Notes: a model not told the origin generated them from the letters alone. Shown: positions 1 through 11,244, counted from the first letter of the stretch. The stretch: DNA of 64,000 nt from Coriaria nepalensis (GCA_027186245.1 CP114496.1:2425501-2489500); one strand, 5' to 3'. Made by a program: numbers and translations.

Positions 1-60
1 GCTTGGGCGAGAGTAGTAGTGAGTTGGGTGACCACTCGGGAAGTCCTCGTGTTGCACCCC
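1..60 (+). rRNA. 5S rRNA: 5S rRNA copy 0 (3' part)
   Basis: Gene positions 60-119, cut by the window edge; C78G. Confidence 0.95.
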
Positions 61-198
61 CTTTATTTTTTCGCATCTACATTCGTTGTTTTTTCATAAT
101 TTTCATAACAAACAGGTTTTTAAGATCATGCGTAGTCGTTTCGACTGCCGTGAATTCTGAAAGTGGGGTATAGCAGAACTGTAAATGTTTCACTTCAC

Positions 199-317
199 GG
201 GTGCGATCATACCAGTACTAATGCACCGGATCCCATCAGAACTCCGCAGTTTAGTGTGCTTGGGCGAGAGTAGTACTGAGTTGGGTGACCACTCGGGAAG
301 TCCTTGTGTTGCACCCC
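199..317 (+). rRNA. 5S rRNA: 5S rRNA copy 1
   Basis: C18T, A54T, C107T. Terminator is T4-A-T5. Confidence 0.97.
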
Positions 318-456
318 TTTTATTTTTCCGCATCTACATTCGTTGTTTTTTTCATAATTTTCATAACAAACAGGTTTTTAAGATCATGTGTAGTCGTTTC
401 GACTGCCGTGAATTCTGAAAGTCGGGTATAGCAGAACTGTAAATGTTTCACTTCAC

Positions 457-574
457 GGGTGCGATCATACCAGCACTAATGCACCGGATCCCATCAGAAC
501 TCCGCAGTTAAGTGTACTTGGGCGAGAGTAGACTGAGTTGGGTGACCACTCGGGAAATCCTCGTGTTGCACCCC
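457..574 (+). rRNA. 5S rRNA: 5S rRNA copy 2
   Basis: 118 nt: T76 lost; G60A, G102A. Confidence 0.96.
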
Positions 575-712
575 TTTTATTTTTTCGCATCTACATTCGT
601 TGTTTTTTCATAATTTTCATAACAAACAGGTTTTTAAGATCATGTGTAGTCGTTTCGACTACCGTGAATTCTGAAAGTCGGGTATAGCAGAACTGTAAAT
701 GTTTCACTTGAC

Positions 713-831
713 GGGTGCGATCATACCAGCACTAATGCACCGGATCCCATCAGAACTCCGCAGTGAAGTGTGCTTGGGTGAGTGTAGTACTGAGTTGGGT
801 GACCACTCGGGAAGTCCTCGTGTTGCACCCC
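713..831 (+). rRNA. 5S rRNA: 5S rRNA copy 3
   Basis: T53G, C67T, A71T. Confidence 0.97.
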
Positions 832-969
832 TTTTATTTTTTCGCATCTACATTCGTTGTTTTTTCATAATTTTCATAACAAACAGGTTTTTAAGATCAT
901 GTGTAGTGGTTTCGACTGCCGTGAATTCTGAAAGTCGGGTATAGCAGAACTGTAAATGTTTCACTTCAC

Positions 970-1087
970 GGGTGCGATCATACCAGCACTAATGCACCGG
1001 ATCCCATCAGAACTCCGCAGTTAAGTGTGCTTGGGCGAGAGTAGTACTGAGTTGGTGACCACTCGGGAAGTCCTCGTGTTGCACCCC
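970..1087 (+). rRNA. 5S rRNA: 5S rRNA copy 4
   Basis: 118 nt: one G of 85-87 lost in the C box. Confidence 0.96.
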
Positions 1088-1225
1088 TTTTATTTTTTCG
1101 CATCTACATTCGTTGTTTTTTCATAATTTTCATAACAAACAGGTTTTTAAGATCTTGTGTAGTCGTTTCGACTGCCGTGAATTCTGAAAGTCGGGTATAG
1201 CAGAACTGTAAATGTTTCACTTCAC

Positions 1226-1344
1226 GGGTGCGATCATACCAGCACTAATGCACCGGATCCCATCAGAACTCCGCAGTTAAGTGTGCTTGGGCAAGAGTAG
1301 TACTGAATTGGGTGACCACTCGGGAAGTTCTCGTGTTGCACCCC
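1226..1344 (+). rRNA. 5S rRNA: 5S rRNA copy 5
   Basis: G68A, G82A, C104T. Confidence 0.97.
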
Positions 1345-1482
1345 TTTTATTTTTTCGCATCTACATTCGTTGTTTTTTCATAATTTTCATAACAAACAGG
1401 TTTTTAAGATCATGTGTAGTCGTTTCGACTGCCGTGAATTTTGAAAGTCGGGTATAGCAGAACTGTAAATGTTTCACTTCAC

Positions 1483-1601
1483 GGATGCGATCATACCAGC
1501 ACTAATGCACCGGATCCCATCAGAACTCCGCAGTGAAGTGTGCTTGGGTGAGTGTAGTACTGAGTTGGGTGACCACTCGGGAAGTCCTCGTGTTGCACCC
1601 C
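1483..1601 (+). rRNA. 5S rRNA: 5S rRNA copy 6
   Basis: G3A, T53G, C67T, A71T; close to copy 3. Confidence 0.97.
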
Positions 1602-1739
1602 TTTTATTTTTTCGCATCTACATTCGTTGTTTTTTCATAATTTTCATAACAAACAGGTTTTTAAGATCATGTGTAGTGGTTTCGACTGCCGTGAATTCTG
1701 AAAGTCGGGTATAGCAGAACTGTAAATGTTTCACTTCAC

Positions 1740-1858
1740 AGGTGCGATCATACCAGCACTAATGCACCGGATCCCATCAGAACTCTGCAGTTAAGTGTGC
1801 TTGGGCGAGAGTAGTACGGAGTTGGGTGACCACTCGGGAAGTCCTCGTGTTGCACCCC
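1740..1858 (+). rRNA. 5S rRNA: 5S rRNA copy 7
   Basis: G1A, C47T, T79G. Confidence 0.97.
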
Positions 1859-1998
1859 TATTATTTTTTCGCATCTACATTCGTTGTTTTTTCATAATTT
1901 TCATAAGAAACAGGTTTTTAAGATCATGCGTAGTCGTTTCGACTGCCGTGAATTCTGAAAGTGGGGTATAGAGCAGAACTGTAAATGTTTCACTTCAC

Positions 1999-2117
1999 GG
2001 GTCCGATAATACCAGTACTAATGCACCAGATCCCATCAGAACTCCGCAGTTAAGTGTGCTTGGGCGAGAGTAGTAGTGAGTTGGGTGACCACTCGGGAAG
2101 TCCTCGTGTTGCACCCC
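1999..2117 (+). rRNA. 5S rRNA: 5S rRNA copy 8
   Basis: G5C, C10A, C18T, G30A, C78G; leader has two extra bases (GA). Confidence 0.97.
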
Positions 2118-2255
2118 CTTTATTTTTTCGCATCTACATTCGTTGTTTTTTCATAATTTTCATAACAAACAGGTTTTTAAGATCATGCGTAGTCGTTTCG
2201 ACTGCCGTGAATTCTGAAAGTGGGGTATAGCAGAACTGTAAATGTTTCACTTCAC

Positions 2256-2374
2256 GGGTGCGATCATACCAGTACTAATGCACCGGATCCCATCAGAACT
2301 CCGCAGTTTAGTGTGCTTGGGCGAGAGTAGTACTGAGTTGGGTGACCACTCGGGAAGTCCTTGTGTTGCACCCC
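2256..2374 (+). rRNA. 5S rRNA: 5S rRNA copy 9
   Basis: C18T, A54T, C107T, as copy 1; first T run is three. Confidence 0.97.
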
Positions 2375-2511
2375 TTTATTTTTTCGCATCTACATTCGTT
2401 GTTTTTTCATAATTTTCATAACAAACAGGTTTGTAAGATCATGTGTAGTCGTTTCGACTGCAGTGAATTCTGAAAGTGGGGTATAGCGCAACTGTAAATG
2501 TTTCACTTCAC

Positions 2512-2630
2512 GGGTGCGATTATAGCAGCACTAATGCACCGGATCCCATCAGAACTCCGCAGTGAAGTGTGCTTGGGCGAGAGTAGTACTGAGTTGGGTG
2601 ACCACTCGGGAAGTCCTCGTGTTGCACCCC
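2512..2630 (+). rRNA. 5S rRNA: 5S rRNA copy 10
   Basis: C10T, C14G, T53G. Confidence 0.97.
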
Positions 2631-2768
2631 CTTTATTTTTTCGCATCTACATTCGTTATTTTTTCCTAATTTTCATAACAAACAGGTTTTTAAGATCATG
2701 TGCAGTCGTTTCGACTGCAGTGAATTCTGAAAGTGGAGTATAGAGGAACTGTAAATGTTTCACTTCAT

Positions 2769-2887
2769 GGGTGCGATCATACCATCACTAATGCACCGGA
2801 TCCCATCAGAACTCTGCAGATAAGTGTGCTTGGGCGAGAGTAGTACTGAGTTGGGTGACCACTCGGGAAGTCCTCGTGTTGCACCCC
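2769..2887 (+). rRNA. 5S rRNA: 5S rRNA copy 11
   Basis: G17T, C47T, T52A; T at -1. Confidence 0.97.
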
Positions 2888-3025
2888 TTTTATTTTTTCG
2901 TATCTACATTCGTTGTTTTTTCATAATTTTCATAACAAACAGGTTTTTAAGATCATGCGTAGTCGTTTCGACTGTCGTGAATTCTGAAAGTGGGGTATAT
3001 CAGAACTGTAAATGTTTCACTTCAC

Positions 3026-3144
3026 GGGTGCGATCATACCAGCACTAATGCACCGGATCCCATCAGAACTCCGCAGGTAAGTGTGCTTGGGCGAGAGTAG
3101 TACTGAGTTGGGTGACAACTCGGGAAGTCCTCGTGTTGCACCCC
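3026..3144 (+). rRNA. 5S rRNA: 5S rRNA copy 12
   Basis: T52G, C92A. Confidence 0.97.
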
Positions 3145-3281
3145 TTTTATTTTTTCGCATCTACATTCGTTGTTTTTTCATAATTTTCATAACAAACAGG
3201 TTTTTAAGATCATGTGTAGTCGTTTCGACTGCCCTGAATTCTTAAAGTCGGGTATAGCAGAACTCTAAATGTTTCACTCAC

Positions 3282-3400
3282 GGGTGCGATCATACCAGCA
3301 CTAATGCACCGGATCCCATCAGAACTCCGCAGTGAAGTGTGCTTGGGTGAGTGTAGTACTGAGTTGGGTGACCACTCGGGAAGTCCTCGTGTTGCACCCC
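3282..3400 (+). rRNA. 5S rRNA: 5S rRNA copy 13
   Basis: T53G, C67T, A71T, as copy 3; leader one base short (TTCACTCAC). Confidence 0.97.
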
Positions 3401-3538
3401 TTTTATTTTTTCGCATCTACATTCGTTGTTTTTTCATAATTTTCATAACAAACAGGTTTTTAAGATCATGTGTAGTGGTTTCGACTGCCGTGAATTCTGA
3501 AAGTCGGGTATAGCAGAACTGTAAATGTTTCACTTCAC

Positions 3539-3656
3539 GGGTGCGATCATACCAGCACTAATGCACCGGATCCCATCAGAACTCCGCAGTTAAGTGTGCT
3601 TGGGCGAGAGTAGTACTGAGTTGGTGACCACTCGGGAAGTCCTCGTGTTGCACCCC
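3539..3656 (+). rRNA. 5S rRNA: 5S rRNA copy 14
   Basis: 118 nt; same C-box G loss as copy 4. Confidence 0.96.
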
Positions 3657-3794
3657 TTTTATTTTTTCGCATCTACATTCGTTGTTTTTTCATAATTTTC
3701 ATAACAAACAGGTTTTTAAGATCTTGTGTAGTCGTTTCGACTGCCGTGAATTCTGAAAGTCGGGTGTAGCAGAACTGTAAATGTTTCACTTCAC

Positions 3795-3913
3795 GGGTGC
3801 GATCATACCAGCACTAATGCACCGGATCCCATCAGAACTCCGCAGTTAAGTGTGCTTGGGCGAGAGTAGTACTGAATTGGGTGACCACTCGGGAAGTTCT
3901 CGTGTTGCACCCC
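3795..3913 (+). rRNA. 5S rRNA: 5S rRNA copy 15
   Basis: G82A, C104T. Confidence 0.97.
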
Positions 3914-4051
3914 TTTTATTTTTTCGCATCTACATTCGTTGTTTTTTCATAATTTTCATAACAAACAGGTTTTTAAGATCATGTGTAGTCGTTTCGACTA
4001 CCGTGAATTCTGAAAGTCGGGTATAGCAGAACTGTAAATGTTTCACTTCAC

Positions 4052-4170
4052 TGGTGCGATCATACCAGCACTAATGCACCGGATCCCATCAGAACTCCGC
4101 AGGTAAGTGAGCTTGGGTGAGAGTAGTACTGAGTTGGGTGACCACTCGGGAAGTCCTCGTGTTGCCCCCC
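4052..4170 (+). rRNA. 5S rRNA: 5S rRNA copy 16
   Basis: G1T, T52G, T59A, C67T, A115C. Confidence 0.97.
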
Positions 4171-4307
4171 TTTTATTTTTTCGCATCTACATTCGTTGTT
4201 TTTCATAATTTTCATAACAAACAGGTTTTTAAGATCATGTGTAGTCGTTTCGACTGCCGTGAATTCTGAAAGTCGGGTATAGCAGAACTGTAAATGTTTC
4301 ACTTCAC

Positions 4308-4426
4308 GGGTGCGATCATACCAGCACTAATGCACCGGATCCCATCAGAACTCTGCAGTTAAGCGTGCCTGGGCGAGAGTAGTACGGAGTTGGGTGACCA
4401 CTCGGGAAGTCCTCGTGTTGCACCCC
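4308..4426 (+). rRNA. 5S rRNA: 5S rRNA copy 17
   Basis: C47T, T57C, T62C, T79G. Confidence 0.97.
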
Positions 4427-4566
4427 TATTATTTTTTCGCATCTACATTCGTTGTTTTTTCATAATTTTCATAACAAACAGGTTTTTAAGATCATGCGTA
4501 GTCGTTTCGACTGCCGTGAATTCTGAAAGTGGGGTATAGAGCAGAACTGTAAATGTTTCACTTCAC

Positions 4567-4685
4567 GGGTCTGATAATACCAGTACTAATGCACCAGATC
4601 CCATCAGAACTCCGCAGTTAAGTGTGCTTGGGCGAGAGTAGTAGTGAGTTGGGTGACCACTCGGGAAGTCCTCGTGTTGCACCCC
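4567..4685 (+). rRNA. 5S rRNA: 5S rRNA copy 18
   Basis: G5C, C6T, C10A, C18T, G30A, C78G; leader two bases long, as copy 8. Confidence 0.97.
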
Positions 4686-4823
4686 CTTTATTTTTTCGCA
4701 TCTACATTCGTTGTTTTTTCATAATTTTCATAACAAACAGGTTTTTAAGATCATGCGTAGTCGTTTCGACTGCCGTGAATTCTGAAAGTGGGGTATAGCA
4801 GAACTGTAAATGTTTCACTTCAC

Positions 4824-4942
4824 GGGTGCGATCATACCAGTACTAATGCACCGGATCCCATCAGAACTCCGCAGTTTAGTGTGCTTGGGCGAGAGTAGTA
4901 CTGAGTTGGGTGACTACTCGGGAAGTCCTTGTGTTGCACCCC
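4824..4942 (+). rRNA. 5S rRNA: 5S rRNA copy 19
   Basis: C18T, A54T, C92T, C107T. Confidence 0.97.
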
Positions 4943-5079
4943 TTTATTTTTTCGCATCTACATTCGTTGTTTTTTCATAATTTTCATAACAAACAGGTTT
5001 GTAAGATCATGTGTAGTCGTTTCGACTGCAGTGAATTCTGAAAGTGGGGTATAGCGCAACTGTAAATGTTTCACTTCAC

Positions 5080-5198
5080 GGGTGCGATTATAGCAGCACT
5101 AATGCACCGGATCCCATCAGAACTCCGCAGTGAAGTGTGCTTGGGCGAGAGTAGTACTGAGTTGGGTGACCACTCGGGAAGTCCTCGTGTTGCACCCC
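5080..5198 (+). rRNA. 5S rRNA: 5S rRNA copy 20
   Basis: C10T, C14G, T53G, as copy 10. Confidence 0.97.
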
Positions 5199-5336
5199 CT
5201 TTATTTTTTCGCATCTACATTCGTTATTTTTTCCTAATTTTCATAACAAACAGGTTTTTAAGATCATGTGCAGTCGTTTCGACTGCAGTGAATTCTGAAA
5301 GTGGAGTATAGAGGAACTGTAAATGTTTCACTTCAT

Positions 5337-5455
5337 GGGTGCGATCATACCATCACTAATGCACCGGATCCCATCAGAACTCTGCAGATAAGTGTGCTTG
5401 GGCGAGAGTAGTACTGAGTTGGGTGACCACTCGGGAAGTCCTCGTGTTGCACCCC
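5337..5455 (+). rRNA. 5S rRNA: 5S rRNA copy 21
   Basis: G17T, C47T, T52A, as copy 11. Confidence 0.97.
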
Positions 5456-5593
5456 TTTTATTTTTTCGTATCTACATTCGTTGTTTTTTCATAATTTTCA
5501 TAACAAACAGGTTTTTAAGATCATGCGTAGTCGTTTCGACTGTCGTGAATTCTGAAAGTGGGGTATATCAGAACTGTAAATGTTTCACTTCAC

Positions 5594-5712
5594 GGGTGCG
5601 ATCATACCAGCACTAATGCACCGGATCCCATCAGAACTCCGCAGGTAAGTGTGCTTGGGCGAGAGTAGTACTGAGTTGGGTGACAACTCGGGAAGTCCTC
5701 GTGTTGCACCCC
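5594..5712 (+). rRNA. 5S rRNA: 5S rRNA copy 22
   Basis: T52G, C92A, as copy 12. Confidence 0.97.
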
Positions 5713-5849
5713 TTTTATTTTTTCGCATCTACATTCGTTGTTTTTTCATAATTTTCATAACAAACAGGTTTTTAAGATCATGTGTAGTCGTTTCGACTGC
5801 CCTGAATTCTTAAAGTCGGGTATAGCAGAACTCTAAATGTTTCACTCAC

Positions 5850-5968
5850 GGGTGCGATCATACCAGCACTAATGCACCGGATCCCATCAGAACTCCGCAG
5901 TTAAGTGTGCTTGGGCGAGAGTAGTACTGAGTTGGGTGTCCACTCGGGAAGTCCTCGTGTTGCACCCC
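5850..5968 (+). rRNA. 5S rRNA: 5S rRNA copy 23
   Basis: A90T only. Confidence 0.97.
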
Positions 5969-6106
5969 CTTTATTTTTTCGCATCTACATTCGTTGTTTT
6001 TTCATAATTTTCATAACAAACAGGTTTTTAAGATCATGTGTAGTCGTTTCGACTGCAGTGAATTCTGAAAGTGGGGTATAGCGGAACTGTAAATGTTTCA
6101 CTTCAC

Positions 6107-6225
6107 GGGTGCGATCATACCAGCACTAATGCACCGGATCCCATCAGAACTCCGCAGTTAAGTGTGCTTGGGCGAAAGTAGTACTGAGTTGGGTGACCAC
6201 TCGGGAAGTCCTCGTGTTGCACCCC
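6107..6225 (+). rRNA. 5S rRNA: 5S rRNA copy 24
   Basis: G70A only. Confidence 0.97.
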
Positions 6226-6363
6226 TTTTATTTTTTCGCATCTACATTCGTTGGTTTTTCATAATTTTCATAACAAACAGGTTTTTAAGATCATGTTTAG
6301 TCGTTTCGACTGCCGTGAATTCTGAAAGTCGGGTATAGCAGAACTGTAAATGTTTCACTTCAC

Positions 6364-6482
6364 GGGTGCGATCATACCAGCACTAATGCACCGGATCTCA
6401 TTAGAACTTTGCAGTTAAGTGTGCTTGGGCGAGAGTTGTACTGAGTTGGGTGACCACTCGGGAAGTCCTTGTGTTGCACTCC
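6364..6482 (+). rRNA. 5S rRNA: 5S rRNA copy 25
   Basis: C35T, C39T, C46T, C47T, A74T, C107T, C117T; more diverged than its neighbours. Confidence 0.96.
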
Positions 6483-6620
6483 TATTATTTTTTCGCATGT
6501 ACATTCGTTGTTTTTTCATAATTTTCATAACAAACAGGTTTTTAAGATCATGTGTAGTCGTTTCGACTGCAGTGAATTCTGAAAGTGGGATATAGCAGAA
6601 CTGTAAATGTTTCACTTCAC

Positions 6621-6739
6621 GGGTGCGATCATACCAGCACTAATGCACCGGATCCCATCAGAACTCCGCAGTGAAGTGTGCTTGGGCGAGAGTAGTACTG
6701 AGTTGGGTGACCACTCGGGAAGTCCTCGTGTTGCACCCT
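6621..6739 (+). rRNA. 5S rRNA: 5S rRNA copy 26
   Basis: T53G, C119T. Confidence 0.97.
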
Positions 6740-6877
6740 TTTTATTTTTTCGCATCTACATTCGTTGTTTTTTCATAATTTTCATAACAAACAGGTTTTT
6801 AAGATCATGCGTAGTCGTTTCGACTGCCGTGAATTCTGAAAGTCGGGTATAGTAGAACTCTAAATGTTTCACTTCAC

Positions 6878-6996
6878 GGGTGCGATTATACCAGCACTAA
6901 TGCACCGGATCGCATTAGAACTCCACAGTTAAGTGTGCTTGGGCGAGAGTAGTACTGAGTTGGGTGATCACTCGGGATGTCCTCGTGTTGCACCCC
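6878..6996 (+). rRNA. 5S rRNA: 5S rRNA copy 27
   Basis: C10T, C35G, C39T, G48A, C91T, A101T. Confidence 0.97.
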
Positions 6997-7134
6997 TTTT
7001 ATTTTTTCGCATCTACATTCGTTGTTTTTTCATAATTTTCATAACAAACAGGTTTTTAAGATCATGCGTAGTCGTTTCGACTGCCGTGAATTCTGAAAGT
7101 GGGGTATAGCAGAACTGTAAATGTTTCACTTCAC

Positions 7135-7253
7135 GGGTGCGATCATCCCAACACTAATGCAACGGATCCCATCAAAACTCCGTAGTTAAGTGTGCTTGGG
7201 CGAGAGTAGTACTAAGTTGGGTGACCACTCGGGAAGTACTCGTGTTGCACCCC
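7135..7253 (+). rRNA. 5S rRNA: 5S rRNA copy 28
   Basis: A13C, G17A, C28A, G41A, C49T, G80A, C104A. Confidence 0.96.
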
Positions 7254-7391
7254 CTTTATTTTTTCGCATCTACATTCGTTGTTTTTTCATAATTTTTATA
7301 ACAAACAGGTTTTTAAGATCATGTGTAGTCGTTTCGACTGCCGTGAATTCTGAAAGTGGGGTATAGCAGAACTGTAAATGTTTCACCTCAC

Positions 7392-7510
7392 AGGTGCGAT
7401 CATACCAGCACTAATGCACCGGATCCCATCAGAACTCCGCAGCTAAGTGTGCTTGGGCGAGAGTAGTACTGAGTTGGGTGACCACTTGGGAAGTCCTCGT
7501 GTTGCACCCC
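7392..7510 (+). rRNA. 5S rRNA: 5S rRNA copy 29
   Basis: G1A, T52C, C96T. Confidence 0.97.
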
Positions 7511-7648
7511 TATTATTTTTTCGCATCTACATTCGTTGTTTTTTCATAATTTTCATAACAAACAGGTTTTTAAGATCATGTGTAGTCATTTCGACTGCCG
7601 TGAATTCTGAAAGTCGGGTATAGCAGAACTATAAATGTTTCACTTCAC

Positions 7649-7767
7649 GGGTGCGATCATACCAGCACTAATGCACCGGATCCCATCAGAACTCCGCAGT
7701 GAAGTGTGCTTGGGCGAGAGTAGTACTGAGTTGGGTGACCACTCGGGAAGTCCTCGTGTTGCACCCC
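7649..7767 (+). rRNA. 5S rRNA: 5S rRNA copy 30
   Basis: T53G only. Confidence 0.97.
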
Positions 7768-7905
7768 TTTTATTTTTTCGCATCTACGTTCGTTGTTTTT
7801 TCATAATTTTCATAACAAACAGGTTTTTAAGATCATGTGTAGTCGTTTCGACTGCCGTGAATTCTGAAAGTGGGGTATAGCAGAACTGTAAATGTTTCAC
7901 CTCAC

Positions 7906-8024
7906 AGGTGCGATCATAACAGCACTAATGCACCGGATCCCATCAGAACTCCGCAGCTAAGTGTGCTTGGGCGAGAGTAGTACTGAGTTGGGTGACCACT
8001 TCGGAAGTCCTCGTGTTGCACCCC
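7906..8024 (+). rRNA. 5S rRNA: 5S rRNA copy 31
   Basis: G1A, C14A, T52C, C96T, G97C. Confidence 0.97.
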
Positions 8025-8162
8025 TATTATTTTTTCGCATCTACATTCGTTGTTTTTTCATAATTTTCAAAACAAACAGGTTTTTAAGATCATGTGTAGT
8101 CGTTTCGACTGCCGTGAATTCTGAAAGTCGGGTATAGCAGAACTGTAAATGTTTCACTTCAC

Positions 8163-8281
8163 AGGTGCGATCATACCAGCACTAATGCACCGGATCCCAT
8201 CAGAATGCCGCAGTTAAGTGTGCTTGGGCGAGAGTAGTACTGAGTTGGGTAACCACTTGGGAAGTCCTCGTGTTGCACCCC
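8163..8281 (+). rRNA. 5S rRNA: 5S rRNA copy 32
   Basis: G1A, C44T, T45G, G89A, C96T. Confidence 0.97.
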
Positions 8282-8419
8282 TATTATTTTTTCGCATCTA
8301 CATTCGTTGTTTTTTCATAATTTTTATAAAAAACAGGTTTTTAAGATCATGTGTAGTCGTTTCGACTGCCGTGAATTCTGAAAGTGGGGTATAGCAGAAC
8401 TGTAAATGTTTCACTTCAT

Positions 8420-8538
8420 GGGTGCGATCATAGCAGCACTAATGCACCGGATCCCATCAGAACTCTACAGTGAAGAGTGCTTGGGCGAGAGTAGTACTGA
8501 GTTGGGTGACCACTCGGGAAGTCCTCTTGTTGCACCCC
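8420..8538 (+). rRNA. 5S rRNA: 5S rRNA copy 33
   Basis: C14G, C47T, G48A, T53G, T57A, G108T. Confidence 0.97.
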
Positions 8539-8676
8539 TTTTATTTTTTCGCATCTATATACGTTGTTTTTTCATAATTTTCATAACAAACAGGTTTTTA
8601 AGATCATGTGTAGTCGTTTCGACTGCAGTGAATTCTGAAAGTGGGGTATAGCAGAACTGTAAATGTTTCAGTTCAG

Positions 8677-8795
8677 GGGTGCGATCATACCAGCACTAAT
8701 GCACCGGATCCCATCAGAACTCCGCAGTTAAATGTGCTCGGGCGAGAGTAGTACTGAGTTGGGTGACCACTCGGGAAGTCCTCGTGTTGCACCCC
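8677..8795 (+). rRNA. 5S rRNA: 5S rRNA copy 34
   Basis: G56A, T63C; G at -1. Confidence 0.97.
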
Positions 8796-8933
8796 TTTTA
8801 TTTTTTCGCGTCTACATTCGTTGTTTTTTCATAATTTTCATAACAAATAGGTTTTTAAGATCATGCGTAGTCGTTTCGACTGCAGTGAATTCTGAAAGTG
8901 GGGTATAGCAGAACTGTAAATGTTTCAGTTCAG

Positions 8934-9052
8934 GGGTGCGATCATACCAGCACTAATGCACCGGATCCCATCAGAACTCCGCAGTTAAATGTGCTCGGGA
9001 GAGAGTAGTACTGAGTTGGGTGACCACTCGGGAAGTCCTCGTGTTGCACCCC
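8934..9052 (+). rRNA. 5S rRNA: 5S rRNA copy 35
   Basis: G56A, T63C, C67A. Confidence 0.97.
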
Positions 9053-9190
9053 TTTTATTTTTTCGCGTCTACATTCGTTGTTTTTTCATAATTTTCATAA
9101 CAAATAGGTTTTTAAGATCATGCGTAGTCGTTTCGACTGCCGTGAATTCTGAAAGTCGGGTATAGCAGAACTGTAAATGTTTCACTTCAG

Positions 9191-9309
9191 TTGTGCGATC
9201 ATACCAGCACTAATGCACCGGATCCCATCAGAACTCCGCAGTTAAGTGTGCTCGGGCGAGAGTAGTACTGAGTTGGGTGACCACTCGGGAAGTCCTCGTG
9301 TTGCACCCT
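9191..9309 (+). rRNA. 5S rRNA: 5S rRNA copy 36
   Basis: G1T, G2T, T63C, C119T; helix I weakened. Confidence 0.96.
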
Positions 9310-9447
9310 TTTTATTTTTTCGCATCTACATTCGTTGTTTTTTCATAATTTTCATAACAAACAGGTTTTTAAGATCATGTGTAGTCGTTTCGACTGCCGT
9401 GAATTCTGAAAGTCGGGTATAGCAGAATTGTAAATGTTTCACTTCAC

Positions 9448-9566
9448 GGGTGTGATCATACCAGCACTAATGCACCGGATCCCATCAGAACTCCGCAGTT
9501 AAGTGTGCTTGGGCGAGTGTAGTACTGAGTTGGGTGAGTACTCGGGAAGTCCTCGTGTTGCACCCC
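9448..9566 (+). rRNA. 5S rRNA: 5S rRNA copy 37
   Basis: C6T, A71T, C91G, C92T (C-box core changed). Confidence 0.97.
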
Positions 9567-9704
9567 TTTTATTTTTTCGCATCTACATTCGTTGTTTTTT
9601 CATAATTTTCATAACAAACAGGTTTTTAAGATCATGTGTAGTCGTTTCGACTGCACAGAATTCTGAAAGTGGGGTATAACAGAACTGTAAATGTTTCACT
9701 TCAG

Positions 9705-9822
9705 GGGTGCGAGCATACCAGCACTAATGCACCGGATCCCATCAGAACTCCGCAGTGAAGTGTGCTTGGGTAGAGTAGTACTGAGTTGGGTGACCACTCG
9801 GGAAGTCCTCGTGTTGCACCCT
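9705..9822 (+). rRNA. 5S rRNA: 5S rRNA copy 38
   Basis: 118 nt: GGGTAGAG at 64-71 is one base short; T9G, T53G, C119T. Confidence 0.96.
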
Positions 9823-9960
9823 TTTTATTTTTTCGCATCTACATTCGTTGTTTTTTCATAATTTTCATAACAAACAGGTTTTTAAGACCATGTGTAGTCG
9901 TTTCGACTGCAGTGAATTCTGAAAGTGGGGTATAGCAGAACTGTAAATGTTTCACTTCAG

Positions 9961-10079
9961 GGGTGCGATCATACCAGCACTAATGCACCGGATCCAATCT
10001 GAACTCCGCAGTTAAGTGTGCTTGGGCGAGAGTAGTACTGAGTTGGGTGACCACTCCGGAAGTCCTCGTGTTGCACCCC
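9961..10079 (+). rRNA. 5S rRNA: 5S rRNA copy 39
   Basis: C36A, A40T, G97C. Confidence 0.97.
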
Positions 10080-10217
10080 TTTTATTTTTTCGCATCTACA
10101 TTCGTTGTTTTTTCATAATTTTCATAACAAACAGGTTTTTAAGATCATGTGTAGTCGTTTCGACTGCCGTGAATTCTGAAAGTCGGGTATAGCAGAACTG
10201 TAAATGTTTCACTTCAC

Positions 10218-10335
10218 GGGTGCGATCATACCAGCACTAATGCACCGGATCCAATCAGAACTCCGCAGTTAAGTGTACTTGGGCGAGAGTAGACTGAGTT
10301 GGGTGACCACTCGAGAAGTCCTCGTGTTGCACCCC
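10218..10335 (+). rRNA. 5S rRNA: 5S rRNA copy 40
   Basis: 118 nt: T76 lost; C36A, G60A, G98A. Confidence 0.96.
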
Positions 10336-10473
10336 TTTTATTTTTTCGCCTCTACATTCGTTGTTTTTTCATAATTTTCATAACAAACATGTTTTTTAGA
10401 TCATGTGTAGTCGTTTCGACTGCCGTGAATTCTGAAAGTCGGGTATAGCAGAACTGTAAATGTTTCACTTCAC

Positions 10474-10592
10474 GGATGCGATCATACCAACACTAATGCA
10501 CCAGATCCCATCAGAACTCCGTAGTTAATTGTGTTTGGGCGAGAGTAGTACTGAGTTGGGTGACCACTCGGGAAGTCCTCGTGTTGCACCCC
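10474..10592 (+). rRNA. 5S rRNA: 5S rRNA copy 41
   Basis: G3A, G17A, G30A, C49T, G56T, C61T. Confidence 0.97.
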
Positions 10593-10730
10593 TTTTATTT
10601 TTTCGCATCTACATTCGTTGTTTTTTCATAATTTTTATAACAAACAGGTTTTTAAGATCATGTGTAGTCGTTTCGACTGCCGTGAATTCTGAAAGTCGGG
10701 TATAGCAGAACTGTAAATGTTTCACTTCAC

Positions 10731-10849
10731 GGGTGCGATCATACCAGCACTAATGCACCGGATCCCATCAGAATGCCGCAGTTAAGTGTGCTTGGGCGAG
10801 AGTAGAACTGAGTTGGGTAACCACTTGGGAAGTCCTCGTGTTGCACCCC
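10731..10849 (+). rRNA. 5S rRNA: 5S rRNA copy 42
   Basis: C44T, T45G, T76A, G89A, C96T. Confidence 0.97.
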
Positions 10850-10987
10850 TATTATTTTTTCGCATCTACATTCGTTGTTTTTTCATAATTTTTATAACAA
10901 ACAGGTTTTTAAGATCATGTGTAGTCGTTTCGACTGCCGTGAATTCTGAAAGTGGGGTACAGCAGAACTGTAAATGTTTCACCTCAC

Positions 10988-11106
10988 AGGTGCGATCATA
11001 CCAGCACTAATGCACCGGATCCCATCAGAACTCCGCAGCTAAGTGTGCTTGGGCGAGAGTAGTACTGAGTTGGGTGACCACTTGGGAAGTCCTCGTGTTG
11101 CACCCC
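10988..11106 (+). rRNA. 5S rRNA: 5S rRNA copy 43
   Basis: G1A, T52C, C96T. Confidence 0.97.
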
Positions 11107-11244
11107 TATTATTTTTTCGCATCTACATTCGTTGTTTTTTCATAATTTTCATAACAAACAGGTTTTTAAGATCATGTGTAGTCGTTTCGACTGCCGTGAA
11201 TTCTGAAAGTCGGGTATAGCAGAACTATAAATGTTTCACTTCAC

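Larger units (their letters stand above)
713..5849 (+). repeat. 10-unit higher-order duplication (copies 3-12 / 13-22)
   Basis: 713-3281 (2569 bp) and 3282-5849 (2568 bp) share the same order of diagnostic variants: the GTTGGTGACC deletion, CTTGTGTAG spacer, GAGTAGTAGTGAG, extra GA before CAGAAC, and T52A. Copies 6 and 16 do not correspond, so one was replaced. Confidence 0.85.
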
